Shown here one piece after another: positions 7,915-13,587 of a stretch of DNA of 13,587 bases. The stretch covers positions 1 to 13,587 of the forward strand of contig JACQNT010000003.1 in the NCBI GenBank assembly GCA_016202915.1, read 5' to 3'. The DNA is from Acidobacteriota bacterium. Its GTDB lineage: Bacteria; Acidobacteriota; Polarisedimenticolia; Gp22-AA2. A model generated the notes under the pieces. That model saw only the letters and a list, made by a program, of their open reading frames with translations, did no database searches and was not told the DNA's origin. The position numbers and the translations under genes were made by a program. Every line of letters starts with the position of its first letter. Positions within the stretch are counted from its first letter, which is position 1.

Positions 7915-10265
7915 GACCGCGCCCTCCCGGCCGGCGCCGCGCCCGGAACCCTCTGCCGGATGTGCAGAAAAGGGGCGCGCGCCAGATCGACGACCCGGCG
8001 CTCCCCCAGCCCGTCTCCGCCGCTGGCAGCGGCGATCTCGACGCGCGGGCGGAAATGGTTGTCCTGGTTGAGCGACACGACGCGGGCGAGGTCTCCGCTG
8101 CTCAGCTCCACCAGCGAGCCGATCGGGAAGATCGGGATCGCCTTGAGCAGGGCACGGAACAGCAGGGGAGAGAAGCGCCGGCCGTGCTGCTCCATGATCA
8201 GCGAGGTGACGTCGGGCGCGTCGGCCGGCCGCCTGTCTCCCGGGCCGTGCATGTGGAGATCGACGAGGCACGCGAGCGCCACGGCCTGGACCCCGACGTC
8301 GGCGCGTCCGCGCTCCTCGCTGGAAGGCTGCTCGAACCCCGCGATCGCGTGCACCTGGCGGATCGGCTGCTCGAGCTCCGGGTCGGCGCCCAGGGACTTC
8401 AGGGCGGCCCGCGGTTGCAGCCGCGAGCCTTGCGGATCGAGCATCTCCTCGGACAGCACCGGCGGCACCTCCGCCGCGGGATCGATCTCCGCGCCGATCA
8501 GGCCCGCGTCGTGCAGCAGCGCCAGCCGGGCGACGGCCTCGATCTCCACCTCCACTCCGAGGTGGCTCGCGATCCGGGCGGCGATCCGGGCGGCGTTGAC
8601 CGAGTGGGAGGCGAGCTGAAAGCCCTCGGCCGGCGCGAGGGCCGCCTCGATCGGCTCCGGGGCGGCCGCGGCGGCGGCGATCGACTTCGCCAGCGCGGCG
8701 AGCGCCCCGGGCTCGGGCGCGCGGGACGACGCGGCCGCCTTGAACAGGCCGGACAGGAGGACAGCCTGGGAGGCCGCGGGAGGACCGCGCCTCTCCGGCG
8801 CCGCCGGGGTCGATCCAGGTCGGGCCGCCGATTGCCGCGCCTGCGCGCGGTCTCCGGCCGCGTGCTCTCCGGTCCGGGCGAGGCCCTCGCTTCCGGCCGA
8901 TCCCAGGCCCGCGTGCACCAGCACCTCCCGCAGGGAGCGCAGGGGACGGTGGGCGCCCGGCAGGGCGGTCACGTCAGCGAAGCACGCCGCTCCTTGCAGG
9001 ACCTTGCGCCAGCCCTCCTCGCGCATCCTCGGCAGCGATCCCGCGCTCCTGTCCGGGCCGACCAGCTCGAACACGCCCGTCAGGCCGCGGGCCCCGGTGT
9101 AGGCACAGTCGCCGCACCCCTTGCCGACGGGGATCGCCAGGCCGCCGCGACGCTCGATCTCCTCCAGGTCGCGCCGGTGGAACCCATGGCGCCGCGCCTC
9201 GGCCGCCGGAATCGTCTGCCAGCCGATGCAGCTCCTGCAGACCGTCCGGACGACCGCCTGGCTCAGGATCACCACGGGAACGGCCGGGGCGGCGCCTTCC
9301 TCGAGATCGCGCGCCACGGCACGCGCCAGGGCCTCCGCGTCGCCCGCCGGTGCGGCGGCCAGGGCCAGGCAGCCGCCGGCCGCCAGGCGGGCCGCGAGGG
9401 CCAGCTCTCCCTCGCCTCCGAGCTGCTCGAGAAGCACGAACTCGACGCCGCCCGCCAGGAGGCTCTCGGGGAAGGGCCAGTCGGAGAGGGTCTCCGCCAG
9501 CCACGGGAGGTCCGGCTTCCCGGCGCCTCCGCGCGCGCCGATCCGGCCGCCCGAGCGGCCGCGCGCCTTGAGGGTGGCCGCCAGAAGCTCCAGGGTCGTG
9601 CTGCGCCCCGAGGTCGATCCCCCGGACACGAGGAAGATCCCCACGGGCCGCTCGAGCCTCTCGAGGACCAGCTCCAGGGTCGCGGGCGACATCCCGGCAT
9701 CCGCCAGGGTGGGGGGCTGGGGGCCCTCCACGACCCCGGCGAGGCGGACGCGGTACTCGCTGCGCCGCGCTGCGGGGCGAACGCTCAAAAGCAGGCGGGA
9801 GGCCGGCGTCCCCGCCGTCCTGATCACGCCGCGCGGCGCGTGGCCGAAGACCGCCGCCAGGAAGCCGATGGCGTCCTTGGGAGCGATCGGGAAGGGCTGT
9901 TCCTCCGACTGCGCCGTGACGAGTTGCGCCTTGAGGCCGTCGCGGCTCGGCTGCAGGCTCAGCTCCACGTGATCTCCGTTGAGGAGGCGCGACAGGGCGG
10001 GGACCAGGAGATCCGGGCGCGGCACCGCCCGTGGCCAGGTGCCGGCTTCGCCGGGTGGAGCGAACTCGGCGCCCCGGACCTCTTCGTCGCTGACGGGGAT
10101 GGGGACCACCCCGACCTGCGGCCCCCAGTAGCGGCGCGGGATGCGCAGGCTCTCGATGCCGCGCGGCGTGGCGACGAACGCCACGCCCTGGCGGTCGGCG
10201 AGCAGGACCGGGAGGGCCGGGGCGGCCCTACCGTGCGCGGCGGCCTGGGCCGCGTCCGCGGGCAC
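7911..10265 (-). CDS. Chimera of degenerate GspE/PilB-type ATPase and HD/HD-GYP-like domain (784 aa)
   Basis: The first half follows the type II secretion/type IV pilus assembly ATPase layout: GDHVELSLQPSRDGLKAQLV (97-116) aligns with the DIHIEP region. LADAGMSPATLELVLERLERPVGIFLVSGG (187-216) precedes a Walker A-like SGGSTSGRSTT (214-224), where the essential Lys is Arg (R221). The expected GEIRD Walker B is replaced by FVLLEQLGGEGE (276-287) and the LHTN-type His box is absent. The family's zinc tetracysteine is kept (C343, C346, C384, C387) with GARGLTGVFEL. An Ala/Pro-rich linker (about 455-550) leads to an HD-type domain: H554, H585-D586 (LALLHDAG), H639, D669, lacking the GYP motif. A C-terminal FPIGSLVELSSGDLARVV (713-730) is typical of HD-GYP-family tails. 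Likely a regulatory or scaffold protein without motor activity; residual phosphodiesterase activity is uncertain. The GTG start has an ideal AGGAGGT five bases upstream and overlaps the response regulator by 38 bases. Confidence 0.8.
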   Translation of the reverse strand: MPADAAQAAAHGRAAPALPVLLADRQGVAFVATPRGIESLRIPRRYWGPQVGVVPIPVSDEEVRGAEFAPPGEAGTWPRAVPRPDLLVPALSRLLNGDHVELSLQPSRDGLKAQLVTAQSEEQPFPIAPKDAIGFLAAVFGHAPRGVIRTAGTPASRLLLSVRPAARRSEYRVRLAGVVEGPQPPTLADAGMSPATLELVLERLERPVGIFLVSGGSTSGRSTTLELLAATLKARGRSGGRIGARGGAGKPDLPWLAETLSDWPFPESLLAGGVEFVLLEQLGGEGELALAARLAAGGCLALAAAPAGDAEALARAVARDLEEGAAPAVPVVILSQAVVRTVCRSCIGWQTIPAAEARRHGFHRRDLEEIERRGGLAIPVGKGCGDCAYTGARGLTGVFELVGPDRSAGSLPRMREEGWRKVLQGAACFADVTALPGAHRPLRSLREVLVHAGLGSAGSEGLARTGEHAAGDRAQARQSAARPGSTPAAPERRGPPAASQAVLLSGLFKAAASSRAPEPGALAALAKSIAAAAAAPEPIEAALAPAEGFQLASHSVNAARIAARIASHLGVEVEIEAVARLALLHDAGLIGAEIDPAAEVPPVLSEEMLDPQGSRLQPRAALKSLGADPELEQPIRQVHAIAGFEQPSSEERGRADVGVQAVALACLVDLHMHGPGDRRPADAPDVTSLIMEQHGRRFSPLLFRALLKAIPIFPIGSLVELSSGDLARVVSLNQDNHFRPRVEIAAASGGDGLGERRVVDLARAPFLHIRQRVPGAAPAGRARS

Positions 10266-10665
10266 CTTCGACCTCCTGTCCGGGCTCGGGGCTACCGGAG
10301 GGCTCCAGGGTGACGATCCTGGCGAGCAGGGTCCGTTCGAGATACTTCAGATCGAGGGGTTTCTGGATGAAATCGTAGGCCCCGAGGTCGAGCGCCTGGA
10401 GCGCCAGGTCGGTGTCGGCGTGGCCGCTGATCATGATCACGGCCGAGTCGGGCGATTCCCTGCGCAGGCGCTTGAGGGTCTCGATCCCGCTCATCCCGGG
10501 CATCATGATGTCCAGGAAAATCACCTGCGGCCGCAGGCGCCTGGCCTTGGCGAGGGCCTGGGTGCCGTCCTCGGCCCCCTCGGTCGAATACCCGTGGCTG
10601 GTGAGGAACTCGGTCAGAATGTCGCGGATCGTGCTCTCGTCGTCCACCACCAGGATCTGCGTCAT
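10228..10665 (-). CDS. Single-domain response regulator (REC only, 145 aa)
   Basis: A phosphoacceptor receiver domain with all key residues: acidic pocket D8-D9 in LVVDDE, phosphoacceptor D52 in LDIMMPGMSG, switch Ser S80 in VIMISGHAD, and K102 in FIQKPLDL. It resembles NtrC-type receivers (AYDFIQKPLD), but the protein ends after about 25 further residues rich in Gly, Arg and Glu, with no DNA-binding, AAA+ or enzymatic output domain. It therefore probably acts by protein-protein contact, perhaps with the ATPase/HD protein encoded immediately downstream and overlapping it. No histidine kinase lies in the window. The ATG at 10665 overlaps the stop of the HPr-kinase-like gene (ATGA) with an AAGGAGAG upstream, which excludes the longer in-frame extension. 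Confidence 0.92.
   Translation of the reverse strand: MTQILVVDDESTIRDILTEFLTSHGYSTEGAEDGTQALAKARRLRPQVIFLDIMMPGMSGIETLKRLRRESPDSAVIMISGHADTDLALQALDLGAYDFIQKPLDLKYLERTLLARIVTLEPSGSPEPGQEVEGARGRGPGRRAR
10271..10277 (-). promoter_or_regulatory. Strong Shine-Dalgarno for the ATPase/HD chimera, inside the response-regulator gene
   Basis: AGGAGGT on the coding strand lies five bases before the GTG at 10265-10263. It decides the start of the ATPase/HD gene and places initiation within the last 38 bases of the response-regulator gene, in a different frame. Confidence 0.7.
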
Positions 10666-11606
10666 CGCCGCTCTCCTTGCTCGATCTCCTTGTTGTCGCC
10701 GGTCGCCTCCCCGGAGGCGGCGAGGACACAGTCCACCGCCGATCCGTCCGGGAGGAACCGCAGGCGTTTGACAGGCACGCGCTCGGCCAGGTCGGCAAGG
10801 AAGCGGACGGCGAATTCCAGCCCCTGCTGGTCCCACATGGCGGGGAAGGCGCGCACCATCATCTGCGCCACCGCCGCGGAGGGGCTGATGTCCGTGATCC
10901 GGTTCCTGGGGGCCTGCTCAAGGATGTAGACGGCCTGGAGCGGCGCCGAGCCCGGCGTCTCCCAGCCCGCCTCCCCGTGCCACGGCGTGCCGAAGATGCG
11001 ATAGCCGCTTCCGTCGGCGCGGATGACGATGCGGTCGTCGGAGAGGACGGTCACCCCCCCGCGCTCTTTCCACAGGCGGGCCGTCGTGCTCTTGCCGGCT
11101 CCCGAGGTGCCGAGGAAGAGGAGGCCGCGCCCGGCGAGCGCCAGGCCGCAGCCGTGCACCAGGACGCCGCGGCCCCGCGACAGGCGCGCCAGGAACACCA
11201 CCTCGTCGAACGGGTAGACGAACGGGTGCAGCTCCTCCTCGCTCAGGATCGGGCCCCCGACCAGGGTTTCGCCGCGGCCGCTCGAGTACTCCTGGTCGAA
11301 CTCCACGGTAAGATACGGATCCTTGCCGAAGAGCGGCGACCGGAACGTGAACAGATGGTTTCCGCCGACCTCCTCGAGACGCCACACGGAGCCCGTCTCG
11401 AACAGCGTCCGGCCGCGGGCGCGGGAGGCGGGCCGGCCGGACGCCGGGCCCAGGATCACCGTGGTGCAGTCCTCCCCCGCGACCTCCGCCAGGAAGGGGA
11501 CGTGGGCCGGCTCCGCCACCAGGCGGATCAGGGGATCCGCGGCGCACACGGCCAGGCCGATGCGCGCGACCTCCAGGACGAGCGGCGCAGGGGCGCTAGG
11601 AGGCAT
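10662..11606 (-). CDS. HPr kinase-like ATP-binding protein, probable peptide kinase (314 aa)
   Basis: The C-terminal half matches the HprK-like fold: VHGCGLALAGRGLLFLG (150-166) leads into Walker A GTSGAGKST (166-174, K172), followed by VLSDDRIVI (187-195), with acidic residues D190-D191 in the family's usual place, and FGTPWHGE (205-212), the usual companion motif. The N-terminal 140 residues are poorly characterised and do not look like an HPr-binding module; no HPr gene is present. HprK-related proteins recur next to PqqD-like proteins and in RiPP clusters. In the paeninodin lasso-peptide pathway such a kinase phosphorylates the precursor's C-terminal serine. Here the upstream peptide also ends in serine, so it is the first substrate candidate (inference). 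The ATG at 11606 lies inside the last codons of the peptide gene (11-base overlap, other frame), without a clear Shine-Dalgarno, implying tight translational coupling. Confidence 0.87.
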   Translation of the reverse strand: MPPSAPAPLVLEVARIGLAVCAADPLIRLVAEPAHVPFLAEVAGEDCTTVILGPASGRPASRARGRTLFETGSVWRLEEVGGNHLFTFRSPLFGKDPYLTVEFDQEYSSGRGETLVGGPILSEEELHPFVYPFDEVVFLARLSRGRGVLVHGCGLALAGRGLLFLGTSGAGKSTTARLWKERGGVTVLSDDRIVIRADGSGYRIFGTPWHGEAGWETPGSAPLQAVYILEQAPRNRITDISPSAAVAQMMVRAFPAMWDQQGLEFAVRFLADLAERVPVKRLRFLPDGSAVDCVLAASGEATGDNKEIEQGERR

Positions 11607-11787
11607 TCTGGAAGCAGGTGGACGGGGAGCCGACGCACTTGCCCGCCAGCCCCGTCGGGCCGGAGGTCGACTGGTTCTTGCAGGACGCCAGGACGGCCTC
11701 GTCCGGCACCAGCCGGACGCGCCGCAGCTCCGGCGCCTGGTAGGGACGCCGGCTGTCGCCGGACGGCCGGCTCGCGTTGCGTGTCAT
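11596..11787 (-). CDS. Putative RiPP precursor peptide (63 aa)
   Basis: A small gene in the position expected of a substrate peptide between a radical SAM/SPASM gene and a kinase gene. Residues 16-21 read YQAPEL, matching the YxxPxL leader motif that PqqD-type recognition elements bind in lasso-peptide systems. It continues into LRRVRLVPDEAVLASCK (21-37). The C-terminal part is rich in Gly, Ser and Thr and has three cysteines (C36, C51, C58; spacing CX14CX6C) and a terminal Ser63, candidate sites for radical-SAM chemistry and phosphorylation. The ATG at 11787 overlaps the radical SAM stop (ATGA) and has an excellent ribosome-binding site. The peptide has no signal sequence of its own. The cleavage point and the final product cannot be read; no obvious protease or transporter specific to it is in the window. 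I do not recognise a named precursor family with certainty. Confidence 0.8.
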   Translation of the reverse strand: MTRNASRPSGDSRRPYQAPELRRVRLVPDEAVLASCKNQSTSGPTGLAGKCVGSPSTCFQNAS

Positions 11788-13085
11788 GGAACGGCCTCCT
11801 TTTGGGATGCAGGATCGGTCCGCGGGCGGTCGATCTTCAAGAGTTGCGTTGCGTGGGTTTTCGTAGCGCTCTTGCCGCAGCCGGTCGCGCAGGCCCCGCC
11901 CGCGCAGCCTGCCCCGGCCGCGAGGAAGGGCGTGGCGCGCGGCAGGACGGCGCCCGGCGGCGTCCAGCCGGAGGCGACCTTCTCGGCGTGCGCCCTGAAG
12001 CGTGCGGCCTTCTCCGCGTTCCCCATCTTCTCCTCCAGCACCGCGGCGCGGCGGTGCGTCACCTCGCAGAAGTAGGGGACCCAGCCGTCCGGGCTGCCGG
12101 TCTCCAGCATGGCGGTCGCGGGACAGCGGTCGCACAGCGCCCGGAGCTCGCACGAGGCGCAGACGTTCGTGGCGGCCGCCTCCCTCCCGCGGATCGCGCC
12201 GACGATGCCGTACCAGCCGTCGCGGAAGGTGCCGCGGCGCAGGTCGTAGCCGTTGAGCGGCAGCGCCTCGCAGGAGAGGAGCGTCCCATGCGGGTCGATG
12301 TGGAAGCTGCTGAGCCCCGCGCCGCACGACATCAGGAGATGCGTCGGCTGCGTGGTCAGGACGTATTCCCTGTAGTACCTGAGGTAATCGGCCAGGCGCC
12401 TCGGATCCTCGGTGTCGTGCCGGACGGCGCGCTCCGGAGATGGCCGCACCGTCGTCGGGCCCAGCGATCCGTCGAGGCGGGCGTGGATGATCGGGTCGGA
12501 GCGGAAGTGCGCGCCGATCGACTCGGCGAAGGCCTGCATCTTCGCGATCTCGTCGGCGAGCGGCTCCATGGCGACCGCCTTGAGGGTGAGGGGCAGCCCG
12601 CGGGCCAGGATGAGGTCGATCGCCCGCCGCACGGCCGTGAAGCGGCCGGGAAAGCCGGTGGTCCTGAGGTACATCTCGTCGGACAGGCCGTAGAGCGTGA
12701 TCTCGAGCCCGTGCGGCGGATACTCCGCCAGGAGGTCGGCGGTCCTCTCGTCCAGGAGGGTCCCGTTGGTGAAGACCGTCAGGAGAAGGCCGAGCCTCTT
12801 GGCGCGCAGGTAGATCTCGGGAAAGTCCGCCCGGCTCAGGACCTCGCCGCCGGTCAGCAGCAGGTACAGGCATCCTGCGTCGGCGATCTCGGAGAGGATG
12901 CGGGAGATCTCCGCGGTGCTCATCTCGTTCCGGCCCGAGTAGTCGGGGATGTAGCAGTGCACGCAGCGCAGGTTGCACTTGAAGGTCACCTCGATCGAGC
13001 CCGCCAGGGGGATCCGGTCGCGCGCACCGGCGCGGTTCAGGCGCTCGCCGAAGGCGTTGTAGGACAGTTCCGTGCAGGCGCTCAC
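11784..13085 (-). CDS. Radical SAM/SPASM peptide-modifying enzyme (433 aa)
   Basis: A radical S-adenosylmethionine enzyme with the cluster motif CNLRCVHC (C37, C41, C44) and the SAM-binding LLTGGEVL (77-83). The C-terminal SPASM domain starts at SCGAGLSSFHIDPHGTLLSC (253-272), giving C254 and C272. It continues with CASCELRALCDRC (C309, C312, C318, C321) and C340, enough for two auxiliary iron-sulfur clusters. The CX2CX5CX2C spacing is one residue shorter than the textbook CX2CX5CX3C. Such enzymes install thioether or carbon-carbon links, or epimerise residues, in ribosomal peptides. Unusually, a C-terminal tail carries a further Gly/Ala-rich cysteine cluster (C394, C399, C403). The GTG start at 13085 overlaps the PqqD stop (GTGA) and has GGAGGAGG just upstream. 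Expected partners are the PqqD-like protein and the 63-residue peptide on either side; the reaction itself is not predictable. Confidence 0.93.
   Translation of the reverse strand: MSACTELSYNAFGERLNRAGARDRIPLAGSIEVTFKCNLRCVHCYIPDYSGRNEMSTAEISRILSEIADAGCLYLLLTGGEVLSRADFPEIYLRAKRLGLLLTVFTNGTLLDERTADLLAEYPPHGLEITLYGLSDEMYLRTTGFPGRFTAVRRAIDLILARGLPLTLKAVAMEPLADEIAKMQAFAESIGAHFRSDPIIHARLDGSLGPTTVRPSPERAVRHDTEDPRRLADYLRYYREYVLTTQPTHLLMSCGAGLSSFHIDPHGTLLSCEALPLNGYDLRRGTFRDGWYGIVGAIRGREAAATNVCASCELRALCDRCPATAMLETGSPDGWVPYFCEVTHRRAAVLEEKMGNAEKAARFRAHAEKVASGWTPPGAVLPRATPFLAAGAGCAGGACATGCGKSATKTHATQLLKIDRPRTDPASQKEAVP
11795..11803 (-). promoter_or_regulatory. Strong Shine-Dalgarno of the precursor peptide gene
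   Basis: AAAAGGAGG on the coding strand, seven bases before the ATG at 11787, lies inside the last codons of the radical SAM gene. It is among the best ribosome-binding sites in the window, as expected for a peptide substrate made in excess over its modifying enzymes, and it fixes the start of this short gene. Confidence 0.75.
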
Positions 13086-13396
13086 CGGGCCTCCTCCGCG
13101 GCGGGGCGGACCAGGCGGGCGTCGCGCAGGGCCTCCAGGAACTCGCTGGCGTCGGAGTGTGCCTGCTGCTCCGTGACCTCGAACTCCCGGCTCACCAGGG
13201 CGGCGATCTCGGAGACCGTCCGGCTGCCGTCGAGCAGCCGGAAGATGAAGGCGCCGACCTCGTTGACGGTGAAGATGAAATCCATCCGGGCGGCGCCGCT
13301 GCGCACCGGCACGAGGATCTGCTCCCCGGCGATGGCGCGGGAGACCACGTCCTCCGAAGGGCGCAGCGGACGCTCGACCGGGGCGGCGAGGGTCAT
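13082..13396 (-). CDS. PqqD-like peptide recognition/chaperone protein (104 aa)
   Basis: A stand-alone RiPP recognition element of the PqqD family. Seen from the ATG at 13396: LRPSEDVVSRAIAGEQILVP (11-30), MDFIFTVNEVGAFIFRLLDG (38-57) matching the usual LN-x-tga-x-iw-x-lLdG pattern, TVSEIAALVSREFEV (60-74), and a C-terminal helix SDASEFLEALRDARLV (81-96). The family binds leader peptides of precursors and presents them to a partner radical SAM enzyme, here encoded immediately downstream with a GTGA overlap. The ATG at 13396 overlaps the stop of the upstream gene (ATGA); a longer GTG start at 13426 would add ten residues with no family support. No catalytic residues are expected. Assignment to the family is firm; its ligand is inferred to be the YxxPxL peptide at 11596-11787. 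Confidence 0.92.
   Translation of the reverse strand: MTLAAPVERPLRPSEDVVSRAIAGEQILVPVRSGAARMDFIFTVNEVGAFIFRLLDGSRTVSEIAALVSREFEVTEQQAHSDASEFLEALRDARLVRPAAEEAR
13090..13097 (-). promoter_or_regulatory. Shine-Dalgarno supporting the GTG start of the radical SAM gene
   Basis: GGAGGAGG on the coding strand, four to seven bases before the GTG at 13085, lies within the final codons of the PqqD-like gene. It supports GTG rather than a later ATG as the start. Confidence 0.65.
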
Positions 13397-13587
13397 TCCA
13401 GGCCCCTGCGTTCCGCGGCCTGCCACAGCGCGCCGCGCGCCAGGGCCAGCGCCCGCCGCGGGATCGCTGCGGCGCGCCTCCAGCCGCCCGCCGGGGCCCC
13501 GCCCGCGGGCAGCAGGGCGTCCATCAGGAAGCCGACCCGGGAGGAGAGCGTCGGCGCAGCCAGCGCCATCAGGGCCTCGCCGCAGTA
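13393..13587 (-). CDS. C-terminal 64 residues of an unrecognised protein, 5' end outside window
   Basis: The frame is open from the window edge to a TGA at 13395-13393 that overlaps the PqqD-like start as ATGA, so this is the preceding gene of the same operon. The visible end is Ala/Arg/Leu-rich, with SSRVGFLMDALLPAGG and later RRALALARGALWQAAERRG. It has no motif that identifies a family. PqqD/HprK-type loci often carry a nucleotidyltransferase-like protein whose C-terminus is also Arg- and Leu-rich, so that is one possibility, but I hold it only weakly. Confidence 0.6.
   Translation of the reverse strand, partial: YCGEALMALAAPTLSSRVGFLMDALLPAGGAPAGGWRRAAAIPRRALALARGALWQAAERRGLE

Noticed and set aside
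6529..8271. A 580-codon reading of the S26/export gene starting at 8271
   Set aside because: The extra N-terminal residues lie antiphase inside the HD-domain coding region and are Arg/Pro/Ala low complexity. The ATG at 7914 begins exactly at the S26 domain and has an ATGA overlap and Shine-Dalgarno.
4759..8619. A 1286-codon open frame on the plus strand
   Set aside because: It runs antisense to the tyrosine kinase, export protein and ATPase/HD genes. Its composition (His, Gln, Arg, Asp rich, no domain) is what the opposite strand of high-GC coding sequence produces, and no start signal or family motif is seen.
7962..10313. A 783-codon open frame on the plus strand
   Set aside because: It is antisense to the ATPase/HD gene; the low-complexity charged composition and absence of motifs mark it as a GC-driven shadow.
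11596..11787. Lasso peptide assignment for the small peptide
   Set aside because: The YxxPxL motif fits, but there is no macrolactam-forming cyclase or B2-type protease in the window, and the adjacent enzyme is a radical SAM protein, so lasso topology is not supported.
11596..12978. A 460-codon minus-strand frame ending with the precursor peptide sequence
   Set aside because: Its first three quarters overlap the radical SAM gene in another frame and are Arg/Pro-rich without motifs. Only the last 63 codons, preceded by a strong Shine-Dalgarno, look like a real gene.
1..13587. CRISPR arrays, tRNA/rRNA genes, insertion sequences, integration sites
   Set aside because: No direct-repeat arrays, structural RNA signatures, transposase motifs or terminal inverted repeats were seen; almost every base is inside a coding region.

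Overview
This window is very GC-rich and is packed with genes that all read on the minus strand, so transcription runs from the right end (13587) to the left end (1). It contains 13 coding regions, two of them cut by the window edges, with no gap longer than about a dozen bases and at least six stop/start overlaps of the ATGA or GTGA type. It reads as the inside of one long operon. The envelope genes (outer-membrane polysaccharide export protein, tyrosine autokinase co-polymerase, O-antigen ligase/polymerase) point to a Gram-negative bacterium. The GC content and gene mix would fit an Acidobacteriota, myxobacterial/deltaproteobacterial or similar lineage, but the sequence alone does not decide this.

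Right part (about 13587-10662): a peptide-modification cassette. After the tail of an unrecognised gene come a PqqD-like peptide-binding protein, a radical SAM/SPASM enzyme, a 63-residue peptide that looks like a RiPP precursor (YxxPxL leader motif, three cysteines, C-terminal serine) and an HPr-kinase-like ATP-binding protein. Each start overlaps the preceding stop. Inferred logic: the PqqD protein presents the leader to the radical SAM enzyme, which modifies the Cys/Ser/Thr-rich core, and the kinase may phosphorylate the peptide.

Middle part (10665-6529): a single-domain response regulator, then a 784-residue chimera of a degenerate GspE/PilB-type ATPase (Walker A lysine replaced by arginine) and a degenerate HD/HD-GYP-like domain. 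Next is a protein that joins an S24/S26 (signal-peptidase-like) domain to a polysaccharide-export SLBB protein in a single reading frame.

Left part (6525-1): a conventional exopolysaccharide/capsule set. It has a Wzc-type tyrosine autokinase, a polytopic O-antigen ligase/polymerase, a CgeB-like glycosyltransferase and two GT4-type glycosyltransferases, the last cut by the window edge. No flippase, initiating glycosyltransferase, peptide transporter or lasso cyclase lies in the window; these may lie outside it.

The most interesting point is that a radical-SAM peptide-maturation module, a pseudo-ATPase/HD regulator and surface polysaccharide export are wired into one translationally coupled operon. 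This suggests a modified, possibly phosphorylated, peptide associated with or regulating the polysaccharide.
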